In this document: one piece after another, positions 57,514 through 64,000 of the stretch
Layout: every line of letters starts with the position of its first letter
How positions within the stretch are numbered: the stretch's first letter is position 1
NCBI GenBank assembly: GCA_964563395.1
Contig: CAZLWK010000006.1
Coordinates: 62,001-126,000, forward strand
Reading direction: 5' to 3'
DNA length: 64,000 nucleotides
Origin: JBEVOS01 sp964563395
GTDB lineage: Bacteria > Pseudomonadota > Alphaproteobacteria > Caulobacterales > Aquidulcibacteraceae
Position numbers and translations under genes: made by a program
Notes under the pieces: model-generated
Told to the model about the DNA's origin: nothing
Database searches by the model: none
Seen by the model: only the letters and a program-made list of their open reading frames with translations

Positions 57514-58047
57514 TTACGTCGCGGGCGGACGCACCACGCGGCTTTGCAGATTGGCGATCACTTCGCGCGCATCGTAGGCGTTTTCATTGTCCGCGGGCTT
57601 CGCGCCGCGAAACATCGCGATCTCCGCCACCGCCTCATAGCGTGTCACCGCGCGATATTCGCGATCCCAGAACGGATCGTGGAAGAAGGGATCGTGATAA
57701 TAGCGCGCGCGCCAGCCATAATAGGGCGAATAGAACCAATAGGCCGGCGAGAAACGCGGATAAGGCGAAGGATCGGCATAGAGACGGGTTTGCGCCTCGG
57801 TGTCGCGATCGGCGGTGATGAAATAATCGTAGCCGCGCTCGACCGTCGCTTCCGCCGCGCGGAACAGGAGATACGTTTCCACCGTCTCGCGATCGGTCAA
57901 TGAATTGCCGCGAAAGCTCACGCGCAGCCGGTTCGCTTCGATCGGCGATTCCGCGAAGCCATAGCCGTTCGCGCTCGGCTGATAAGGCGTCGCCGTCGCA
58001 CAGCCCGCCAGGAACGCGGCCGCGATCAGCGCATGGACAAAGCGCAT
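57514..58047 (-). CDS. CC0125/CC1285-family lipoprotein
   Basis: A 177-residue lipoprotein with lipobox AAFLAGC. The body contains GYGFAESPIEANRLRVSFRG and RETVETYLLFRAAEATVE, the hallmark of a lipoprotein family known from Caulobacter genomes, followed by a Tyr/His/Pro-rich stretch (FSPAYWFYSPYYGW). Its function is unknown. It supports a Caulobacterales-like host. Confidence 0.8.
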   Translation of the reverse strand: MRFVHALIAAAFLAGCATATPYQPSANGYGFAESPIEANRLRVSFRGNSLTDRETVETYLLFRAAEATVERGYDYFITADRDTEAQTRLYADPSPYPRFSPAYWFYSPYYGWRARYYHDPFFHDPFWDREYRAVTRYEAVAEIAMFRGAKPADNENAYDAREVIANLQSRVVRPPAT

Positions 58048-58121
58048 CGATCAGCTCCCAAAAGAGACGTGCGCATTATGCGCCGCGCACGCCCCTCTTA
58101 CGAGCGCCCCGATGCAGCGGC

Positions 58122-58397
58122 TTAGTTCAGGTGCAGCTGCGTGGCCGCCTGCACCTTGGCGGGCGCAAGCTCCTCGCCGCTCGCCAGGCGAACGGAATGG
58201 ATCACGGCCTCGATTTCGCGGCGCCAAAAATCCAGGAATTGATGCAGCCGGGGATAGGACGGGGCGAGATCGAGCGTCTGCCAGACAAAGCTTTGCAAGA
58301 GGCTCGGATGGTCCGGCATGTAATAGAGCACCTCCGCGGTGGCCAAACGCCACCCTTTGAGGCGCAACGCCATTTCAGAATTCGCTTCGCTCGCCAT
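58122..58397 (-). CDS. usg: Usg-family protein
   Basis: A 91-residue protein matching Usg, a small alphaproteobacterial protein named from its gene upstream of trp genes in Caulobacter. It has ALRLKGWRLATAEVLYYMPD and LAPSYPRLHQFLDFWRREIE. A biochemical role is not established. No trp gene is visible here. The 226 bp that follow (58398-58623) hold nothing recognisable. Confidence 0.85.
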   Translation of the reverse strand: MASEANSEMALRLKGWRLATAEVLYYMPDHPSLLQSFVWQTLDLAPSYPRLHQFLDFWRREIEAVIHSVRLASGEELAPAKVQAATQLHLN

Positions 58398-58623
58398 GCG
58401 CGCTCCCTCTGTTCTTGCATCAAGTGGATGCGAGTAATAGAAGGCTGCGCGAGAGATTTAGGTCCCGTCAATAAGCAGTATTTTGTTAGCAATCACGCGC
58501 AATTGCTGCCAGATGATCGAATTGGCGCAATAATCGTTGCGGCACCTGGCTTTTTCGGGACCGTGTTCGCGCGGCGATCATTGATCTTTATTTGAACGTC
58601 GCGGTCTCTGCCTAAAATCTATT

Positions 58624-58917
58624 CTATCCGCTCGATTCAAGCGCATCAGCTTGGGACATGCGCCACGCCGCATAGCGGCACGCGGCCCAGCCAAGCGCGA
58701 CGAGCGGCCCGCCGGAAAGCAGCGGCGCGAGCGGAGAAACCCCCTCCGGCGCCAGCGCGAGCACCGTGAACGCGATCGTGGTGGGAAAGCCGAAAGCCAG
58801 CAAAATCAGGCCCGCCCGCACCATCACCCGCGCCTCGGCGCGCAGGAGCCGAGCGCGGCGCAGGCGCTCCTTGAGGCTCTTTCGGGCGTCGATCGGGGCG
58901 GCGACGGGGGCGTCCAT
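58624..58917 (-). CDS. Hypothetical two-helix membrane protein
   Basis: A 97-residue protein with a basic N-terminal half (KERLRRARLLRAEARVMVRA) and two membrane helices (GLILLAFGFPTTIAFTVLAL and a second near 70-88). ATG 58917 is chosen because the upstream frame is arginine-rich shadow. I do not recognise the family. Confidence 0.55.
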   Translation of the reverse strand: MDAPVAAPIDARKSLKERLRRARLLRAEARVMVRAGLILLAFGFPTTIAFTVLALAPEGVSPLAPLLSGGPLVALGWAACRYAAWRMSQADALESSG

Positions 58918-59141
58918 GCCGCCCGGACATGCAAAAATCGCGCGCGAGGCGACCTGGGTCACAGCATTGCGCCGATCTGGCCACGATCTCTCCCTCCGCA
59001 CCGTGTGCGCTGGCGCGGCTCTCTCTTTCGAAGAGAGGGCGCGACAAAACAACGCAAGACGTTCAAGATCATCTCGCGGCCGAAACCGGATTGGGGCCGC
59101 GGCGTCTTGAAGGGCTTGGGGAACGGGGAATTGGGAGACGC

Positions 59142-59831
59142 ATGAGCCTTAGCCACTTGTTCGCGCCCGATGAGGCCGAGCTCGCCGAGCACTATCCCAA
59201 TCCGGCCGAGCATCGCGCCGATGGGATCGTGCACGCGGTCGGCATCGTGCTGGGCGCGATCGGCGGGGCTGTCCTATTCGCCCTCGCGCTTACCGAAGGC
59301 GGGCTCTCGATCGCCAGCGCGGTCGCGCTCTATGCGCTGTGTATCGTGCTGATGCTCACGGCCTCCGCGCTTTACAATCTCACGCGGCCCTCACCCGCGC
59401 GCCGGCTCCTGCGCCGGCTCGACGAGGCGGCGATTTTTCTCATGATCGCCGGCTCTTACACGCCGTTTCTGATCAAGCTCATGCCCGACAGCAGCGAATG
59501 GTTCGCGGTCGGCGCCGTGTGGGCGGGCGCGCTCGCGGGCGTCGCCGGCAAGGTGCTGAGGCCCGATCTGTCGGATCGCTTCTGGTGCCTCGTCTATCTC
59601 GGCTTTTCCTGGCTCTCGGTGGCGCTCATCGGCCCGACCGCGCTTGAACTGCCGACGCTGTCGCTCATGCTGCTGGCGGGCGGCGGCGTCATCTATAGCG
59701 CGGGCGTGCTGATCTATCTCAACCACGCCCTGCCCTTTCGCCGCGCCATCTGGCACGGGCTGGTGGTGACGGCGGCGGCGGCGCATTACGGCGCGGTGTT
59801 TTTTGGCGTCGTCCTGCACCCCGGCGTCTGA
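59142..59831 (+). CDS. Hemolysin III / TrhA-like PAQR membrane protein
   Basis: A 229-residue protein with seven predicted membrane helices. PAQR-family signatures are EHRADGIVHAVGIVLGAIGG (first His), SALYNLT, the DEAAIFLMIAGSYTPF motif, and the terminal HYGAVFFGVVLHPG with paired histidines near AIWHGLVV. These are proposed zinc-dependent membrane hydrolases that affect lipid metabolism; the hemolysin name is historical. ATG 59142 has a good GGGAGA site, and the upstream open frame is shadow. Confidence 0.9.
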   Translation: MSLSHLFAPDEAELAEHYPNPAEHRADGIVHAVGIVLGAIGGAVLFALALTEGGLSIASAVALYALCIVLMLTASALYNLTRPSPARRLLRRLDEAAIFLMIAGSYTPFLIKLMPDSSEWFAVGAVWAGALAGVAGKVLRPDLSDRFWCLVYLGFSWLSVALIGPTALELPTLSLMLLAGGGVIYSAGVLIYLNHALPFRRAIWHGLVVTAAAAHYGAVFFGVVLHPGV

Positions 59832-59889
59832 AAAGCGGGCGTCTCGCCGCAAAACATGATACAGGCGTCACCAAAATAGGGAGACGCCG

Positions 59890-61122
59890 ATGGCCGACAA
59901 AGAACCCCCGACGCTGTTCGAGCTCACCCCGTTCAATCCTGTTTTCCAGGCCGATCCGCACGCCGTGCTGAAGCCGCTGCGCGAGCAATGCCCGGTGCGG
60001 CGCGATGAAGTGGCCGGCGCGTTCCTGATCTCTAAATACGCCGACGTGCGCAGCCTGGTGTCGGATCGCACGCTCTGGCGCGATCCGGAACGGGGCGAGG
60101 AAAGCTCCGCCTTCACCCAGCGCATCCGCGCCGAGCGGGCGCTCAATCCCGAGGGCCCGCAAGGCAATTCGATCCTCTTGCAGGACGATCCCGACCACGC
60201 GCGCATCCGCACGCCGATCGCGCAGGCGCTCTATGCGCGCGTGGCGAAGTATCGCCCAGAGGTCGAGCGCATCGTGCGCGAAACGCTCGACGCCATCGGC
60301 GACGCCGAGCGCTTCGACCTGATGGAGCGGTTCGCCGTGCCGATCCCGATCGACGTGATCGCCTCGATCCTCGGCGTCGACCATGACCGCCTCGGAGAAT
60401 TCCGCGATTGGTCCGAAGGCATCATTCAAGGGCTCAATCCGTTTCGCAACGAAGCGGAAACGGCGCATTGGGCGCGCAGCGGCGAAGCTCTAAAAGTCTA
60501 TTTCGAAGCGGCCATCGCCGATCGGCGCAAACATCCGAAGGACGATCTCATCACCGACGTGGTGCAGCTCAAGGATGGCGGCGCCGATCTCAGCGACGAG
60601 GAAATGCGCATCAATCTCACGGCGCTGCTCGTCGGCGGTAACCTCACCACCACCGATCTCATCGGCAATGGCGTGCGCCTCTTCCTCATCAATCCCGGCG
60701 AATTGGCCAAGCTCAAGGCCGATCCGAGCCTGATCAATTCGGCGGTAGAAGAAATCCTGCGCTATGAAGGCCCGGTGGACATTACGGGCCGCATCGCCTC
60801 GCGCGACATGGAGGTGCGCGGCTGCCCGATCAAGCAGACCCAATCCATGACATTCTCGCTGCGCGCCGCCAATCGCGATCCGGAGGTGTTCGACAACCCC
60901 GACGCGTTCGACATCACACGCAAGCATGTGAGCCATGTCTCGTTCGGCGGGGGCGCGCATATTTGCATCGGCGCGCCGCTGGCGCGGCTTGAGGCTCAAG
61001 TGGCGCTGCCGATGCTGTTCGACCGCTATCCGAATCTGCGGCTCGCCAACCCTGACGAGGCGCCTGAATGGCGCACGCTGCCGTTTTTCAGAGGGCTGAA
61101 GAAGCTGGAGCTGGCGACGTAG
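59890..61122 (+). CDS. Cytochrome P450
   Basis: A 410-residue bacterial P450 mono-oxygenase. The I-helix is LLVGGNLTTTDLIGNG, the ExxR motif EEILRYEGP, and the heme loop FGGGAHICIGAPLARLE supplies the axial cysteine. ATG 59890 follows GGGAGA. Substrate is unknown and no ferredoxin or reductase gene is next to it, so electron partners must come from elsewhere. It stands 58 bp after the TrhA gene on the same strand. Confidence 0.93.
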   Translation: MADKEPPTLFELTPFNPVFQADPHAVLKPLREQCPVRRDEVAGAFLISKYADVRSLVSDRTLWRDPERGEESSAFTQRIRAERALNPEGPQGNSILLQDDPDHARIRTPIAQALYARVAKYRPEVERIVRETLDAIGDAERFDLMERFAVPIPIDVIASILGVDHDRLGEFRDWSEGIIQGLNPFRNEAETAHWARSGEALKVYFEAAIADRRKHPKDDLITDVVQLKDGGADLSDEEMRINLTALLVGGNLTTTDLIGNGVRLFLINPGELAKLKADPSLINSAVEEILRYEGPVDITGRIASRDMEVRGCPIKQTQSMTFSLRAANRDPEVFDNPDAFDITRKHVSHVSFGGGAHICIGAPLARLEAQVALPMLFDRYPNLRLANPDEAPEWRTLPFFRGLKKLELAT

Positions 61123-61170
61123 ACCGTGATCGTTTTTGGTTGCATCAGCCAAAAACGTGAATCACGGTCT
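61121..61170. repeat. Intergenic palindromic element 1
   Basis: AGACCGTGAT (61121-61130) pairs with ATCACGGTCT (61161-61170), with an inner CGTTTTTGG/CCAAAAACG stem, giving a 50-nt hairpin immediately after the P450 stop. It may end P450 transcription, but lacks a T-tract. Confidence 0.65.
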
Positions 61171-61182
61171 AAATTCCAGATT

Positions 61183-61234
61183 TAGAGCACGTTTTCCGTT
61201 TCAGATTGATTCGATCTGAAACGGACGTGCTCTA
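61183..61234. repeat. Intergenic palindromic element 2
   Basis: TAGAGCACG/CGTGCTCTA (61183-61191, 61226-61234) encloses CCGTTTCAGAT/ATCTGAAACGG (61196-61206, 61214-61224) with a 7-nt loop. It resembles the dispersed AGAGC...GAAACGG palindromes common in alphaproteobacterial intergenic DNA. It overlaps the last codon of the DUF29 gene. Confidence 0.7.
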
Positions 61235-61690
61235 GGCGAGCGGATCGTTCTCTTCGCCGAGGATTTCCGCGAGCGACCAGCGCGCGTTTGCGTTGACGCT
61301 CACGCCTGGCTCTTCCGTAGAGAAAGCCTTTTCGGCGGCCCTGGCGGCGCGCACATGCAAAGCGTCCAAATCCGCTTCGATCGCATTGCGAATGCTCGCT
61401 GTAAGACCGTCTTCCAGTTCGCCGCGAAACCGTATGATTTCTGCTTGCCAACCGCCGCGAGGCTCGATGCGCTGCGTCGCTTGAAGCTTCAGGAGGTGCT
61501 CGATGATGAGCGCCACGAACGATCGCGCCGCTCTCAGATCGCGCTTGCCCATATCTTCCACCTCTTCCGCCACGCGCTCCCATTCCACGGCGTTGGAACC
61601 GCGCTTGCCCTGGCCGGCGGCGCGCAGCGCCTCGGCCTGGGCCTTGGTCCAGAGGTAGAAATCGGTCTCGTAGAGATCGTCGATCGCCAT
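61232..61690 (-). CDS. DUF29-family protein
   Basis: A 152-residue DUF29 protein: the opening YETDFYLWTKAQAEALRA, then WERVAEEVEDMGKRDLRAA and LIIEHLLKLQATQ. The family is common in cyanobacteria and proteobacteria and structurally helical; function unknown. Its stop lies inside the second palindromic element. It is 17 bp downstream of argG on the same strand. Confidence 0.88.
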   Translation of the reverse strand: MAIDDLYETDFYLWTKAQAEALRAAGQGKRGSNAVEWERVAEEVEDMGKRDLRAARSFVALIIEHLLKLQATQRIEPRGGWQAEIIRFRGELEDGLTASIRNAIEADLDALHVRAARAAEKAFSTEEPGVSVNANARWSLAEILGEENDPLA

Positions 61691-61707
61691 GGCGCCTTAT
61701 AGCACGC

Positions 61708-62958
61708 TTATTCGTTCTTCCCCAGCTTGCGGTCTCGCTCCGCCGCGATGCGCAGGCGCAGCGCGTTGAGCTTTATGAAGCCCTCCGCGTCCGCCTGATT
61801 GTATCCGCCTGCCTCGTCGAAGCCGACCAGCGCCTTGGAATAGAGCGAGTATGGTGAAGAACGCCCCGCCACCCGCACGCCGCCTTTGTAAAGCTTCAGA
61901 CGCACATCGCCGGTGACGCTCTCCTGGCTTGCATCGATGGCCGCCTGCAGCATCTTGCGCTCCGGCGTGAACCAGAATCCGTTATAGATAAGCGCGGCGT
62001 ATTTCGGCATCAGCTCATCCTTCAAATGCATGGCCCCGCGATCGAGCGTGATCGATTCAATCGCGCGATGGCCGTGCCACAGGATCGTGCCGCCAGGCGT
62101 TTCATAAAAGCCCCGCGATTTCATGCCGACATAACGGTTCTCGACGAGATCGAGCCCGCCGATGCCGTGCGTCTTGCCGATGCGATTGAGCTCGGCGAGC
62201 AGTTCGTGCGCCGGCATTTTCTCGCCATTGATCGCATCGAGATCGCCGCGCGCGAAGGACAGCGTCACATATTCGGCCTGATCGGGCGCTTCCTCGGGCG
62301 TGATCGTGCGGCGGTCCGCGCGCTTGGCGACGATGTCGGGAACCTCGTTGTCCGGATCTTCCAGCACCAAGCCTTCGGACGAGGTGTGCAGGAGATTGGC
62401 ATCGATGGAGAACGGCGCATCCTGCTCCTTGCCCTTAGCGATCGCGATGCCGTGCTTCTTGGCGTAGGCGATGAGATCGGGCCGGCCCTGGAAATGCCAT
62501 TCGCGCCATGGCGCGATCACTTTCACATCCGGCTTCAGCGCGTAGTACGACACCTCGAAACGCACCTGATCATTGCCCTTGCCGGTGGCGCCGTGACACA
62601 CCGCGTCAGCGCCGACCATGTTGGCGATCTCGATCTGCCGCTTGGCGATGAGCGGACGCGCGATCGAGGTGCCGAGCAGATATTGCCCCTCATAGAGCGT
62701 GTTGGCGCGGAACATCGGAAACACGAAATCGCGCACGAATTCCTCGCGCAGATCGTCGATGAAGATGTTTTCCGGCTTCACGCCCGCCGCCAGCGCCTTC
62801 TCGCGCGCCGGACCCAATTCCTCGCCCTGGCCAAGATCGGCGGTGAAGGTCACCACCTCGCAGCCATAGGTCTCCTGCAGCCATTTCAGGATGATGGAGG
62901 TGTCGAGCCCGCCCGAATAGGCGAGCACGACCTTCTTGACGGTACCGGATTTCGACAT
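61708..62958 (-). CDS. argG: Argininosuccinate synthase
   Basis: A 416-residue enzyme of arginine synthesis joining citrulline and aspartate with ATP. The PP-loop is AYSGGLDTSIILKW at the N-terminus. Family segments include FTADLGQGEEL, GATGKGNDQVRFE and WREWHFQGRPDLIAYAKKHG. The sequence is full length and intact. ATG 62958 follows a GAGAGGG site. It is followed by the DUF29 gene. Confidence 0.96.
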   Translation of the reverse strand: MSKSGTVKKVVLAYSGGLDTSIILKWLQETYGCEVVTFTADLGQGEELGPAREKALAAGVKPENIFIDDLREEFVRDFVFPMFRANTLYEGQYLLGTSIARPLIAKRQIEIANMVGADAVCHGATGKGNDQVRFEVSYYALKPDVKVIAPWREWHFQGRPDLIAYAKKHGIAIAKGKEQDAPFSIDANLLHTSSEGLVLEDPDNEVPDIVAKRADRRTITPEEAPDQAEYVTLSFARGDLDAINGEKMPAHELLAELNRIGKTHGIGGLDLVENRYVGMKSRGFYETPGGTILWHGHRAIESITLDRGAMHLKDELMPKYAALIYNGFWFTPERKMLQAAIDASQESVTGDVRLKLYKGGVRVAGRSSPYSLYSKALVGFDEAGGYNQADAEGFIKLNALRLRIAAERDRKLGKNE

Positions 62959-63028
62959 GGGCGCCCTCTCAAGCCGCGCGCGCCTCTTAGCGTCCCGCGC
63001 GGTTCAGCGCCAGAGTCAGCCCACGGCG

Positions 63029-64000
63029 TTAGACCATGACCTGCGTGCCGAGCTCCACCGCCCGGCCGCTTGGAATGTGAAAGAAGTCCGTGGCGTTGGT
63101 GGCGTTGCGCGCCAGGAAGATGAAGAGATGGTCCTGCCAGAGCGGCATGCCGCTCTTTTCGCTCGGCACGATCGAGCGGCGCGAGAGGAAGAAGCTCGTC
63201 TTCATGATGTCGAACTTGAGGCCGTGCTTGCGCGCCTCGGTCAGCGCCTTGACGACGTTCGGCGTCTCCATAAATCCGAAGGTGAGCGTGACGCGCTTCA
63301 CGTCCGGCATGAAATCCTCGATCTTGACCCGCTCGGCGTCCGGCGCGCGCGGCGTCGGCAGCGTTTTCACCGTCAGGATAATGATCTGCTCGTGCAGCAC
63401 CTGATTGTGCTTGAGATTGTGCATCAGCGCGGCGGGCGCGACTTCTGGATCGCCGGTGAGGAAGATGGCCGTGCCGCGCACCCGGTGTGGGGGATGGTGC
63501 GACAGCGTCTCGAACAGCTTGTCGAGCGGCTCGTCGCGCCGCACCGTTTCCGACAGAATCCGCGTGCCGCGCACCCAGGTCCACATGGTGAGCACGAGGC
63601 CCACCGCGAGCACGAGCGGCACGAACCCGCCCGACCAGACCTTCATCATGTTGGAGGCGAGGAACACCGCTTCGATGAAGAGGAAGGGAATGCAAATAAG
63701 GGAAGCAAGCCAGATCGGCGCCTTCCACAATTTCCAGATGGCCACGAACGCCAGCAGCGTGGAGACCACCATTTCGCCGGTGACGGCGATGCCATAGGCG
63801 GCGGCGAGACGCGAGGACGAGCCGAAGGCGAGCGTGAGAATGACGACGCCCGCCAGCACCAGCCAATTCACTTGCGGCATGTAGATCTGGCCGGCCTGCG
63901 TCTCGGACGTGCGGCGGATTTCCATGCGCGGCAGGAAACCCAGCTGGATCGCTTGCTGCGTGAGGGAAAACGCGCCGGTGATCACCGCTTGGCTGGCGAT
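63029..64000 (-). CDS. kup: KUP-family potassium transporter (partial, C-terminal part)
   Basis: The frame is open to the right window edge, so the 5' end lies outside; about 323 residues are present. IASQAVITGAFSLTQQAIQLG, then FLPRMEIRRTSETQAGQIYMP and AAAYGIAVTGEMVVSTLL, are typical of the last membrane helices of Kup/Trk-like potassium:proton symporters. The remaining part is the cytoplasmic C-terminal domain ending ELGTQVMV. It stops 71 bp before the argG start on the same strand. Confidence 0.93.
   Translation of the reverse strand: MASQAVITGAFSLTQQAIQLGFLPRMEIRRTSETQAGQIYMPQVNWLVLAGVVILTLAFGSSSRLAAAYGIAVTGEMVVSTLLAFVAIWKLWKAPIWLASLICIPFLFIEAVFLASNMMKVWSGGFVPLVLAVGLVLTMWTWVRGTRILSETVRRDEPLDKLFETLSHHPPHRVRGTAIFLTGDPEVAPAALMHNLKHNQVLHEQIIILTVKTLPTPRAPDAERVKIEDFMPDVKRVTLTFGFMETPNVVKALTEARKHGLKFDIMKTSFFLSRRSIVPSEKSGMPLWQDHLFIFLARNATNATDFFHIPSGRAVELGTQVMV

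Overview
The window is GC-rich DNA, dense in genes, with many ATGA/GTGA start-stop overlaps. It looks like a chromosome segment from an alphaproteobacterium, probably near Caulobacterales/Hyphomonadaceae. The clues are a Usg-family protein, a CC0125/CC1285-type lipoprotein, abundant TonB/RTX/type II secretion genes and alphaproteobacterial-style intergenic palindromes. This placement is inference; there is no rRNA in the window.

Layout. 3-290: tail of an ABC transporter ATPase. About 430-11330: a 10.9-kb integrative island inserted in the anticodon loop of a tRNA-Thr(CGT) gene. It carries a tyrosine integrase, a small HTH protein, a Toprim primase, a DUF3987 protein, small unknowns, and a cargo module: GHKL ATPase, small partner protein, MerR-like HTH, cytosine-5 methyltransferase and Vsr endonuclease. 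The host tRNA is split: its 5' half lies at the right end and its 3' half at the left end. The island carries a complete, sequence-divergent tRNA-Thr of its own.

11.4-20.6 kb (minus strand): alcohol and aldehyde dehydrogenases, a TonB receptor/PepSY/DUF2946 metal-uptake group, an orphan IS3 OrfA-like gene and a two-component system. 21.2-27.8 kb: a 2174-residue RTX heme peroxidase of the animal-peroxidase superfamily, with a long alanine-rich insertion. 27.8-42.1 kb: a type II secretion system in two divergent blocks (gspE-F-O-I and gspG-J-K-L-M-C, then gspD). Between gspC and gspD sit two half-size multicopper oxidases, a SCO copper chaperone and a CopC-like protein. 42.2-45.1 kb: an Asp/Arg-rich S8 protease and an ECF sigma/anti-sigma pair.

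46.6-55.0 kb (minus strand): a seven-gene polyamine uptake and catabolism operon (aminotransferase, PuuA-like ligase, PotF/H/I/G-like transporter, SpuC-like aminotransferase). 55.1-64 kb: mostly housekeeping or single genes (TylF-like methyltransferase, small RTX protein, tRNA-Arg, TraB/GumN protein, Usg, hemolysin III, cytochrome P450, DUF29, argG, and a kup gene cut by the window edge).

The two parts most worth following are the tRNA-splitting island with its GHKL-Dcm-Vsr cargo, and the secretion locus that embeds copper oxidases next to a MopA-like giant peroxidase, which together suggest extracellular oxidation chemistry, possibly of Mn(II).
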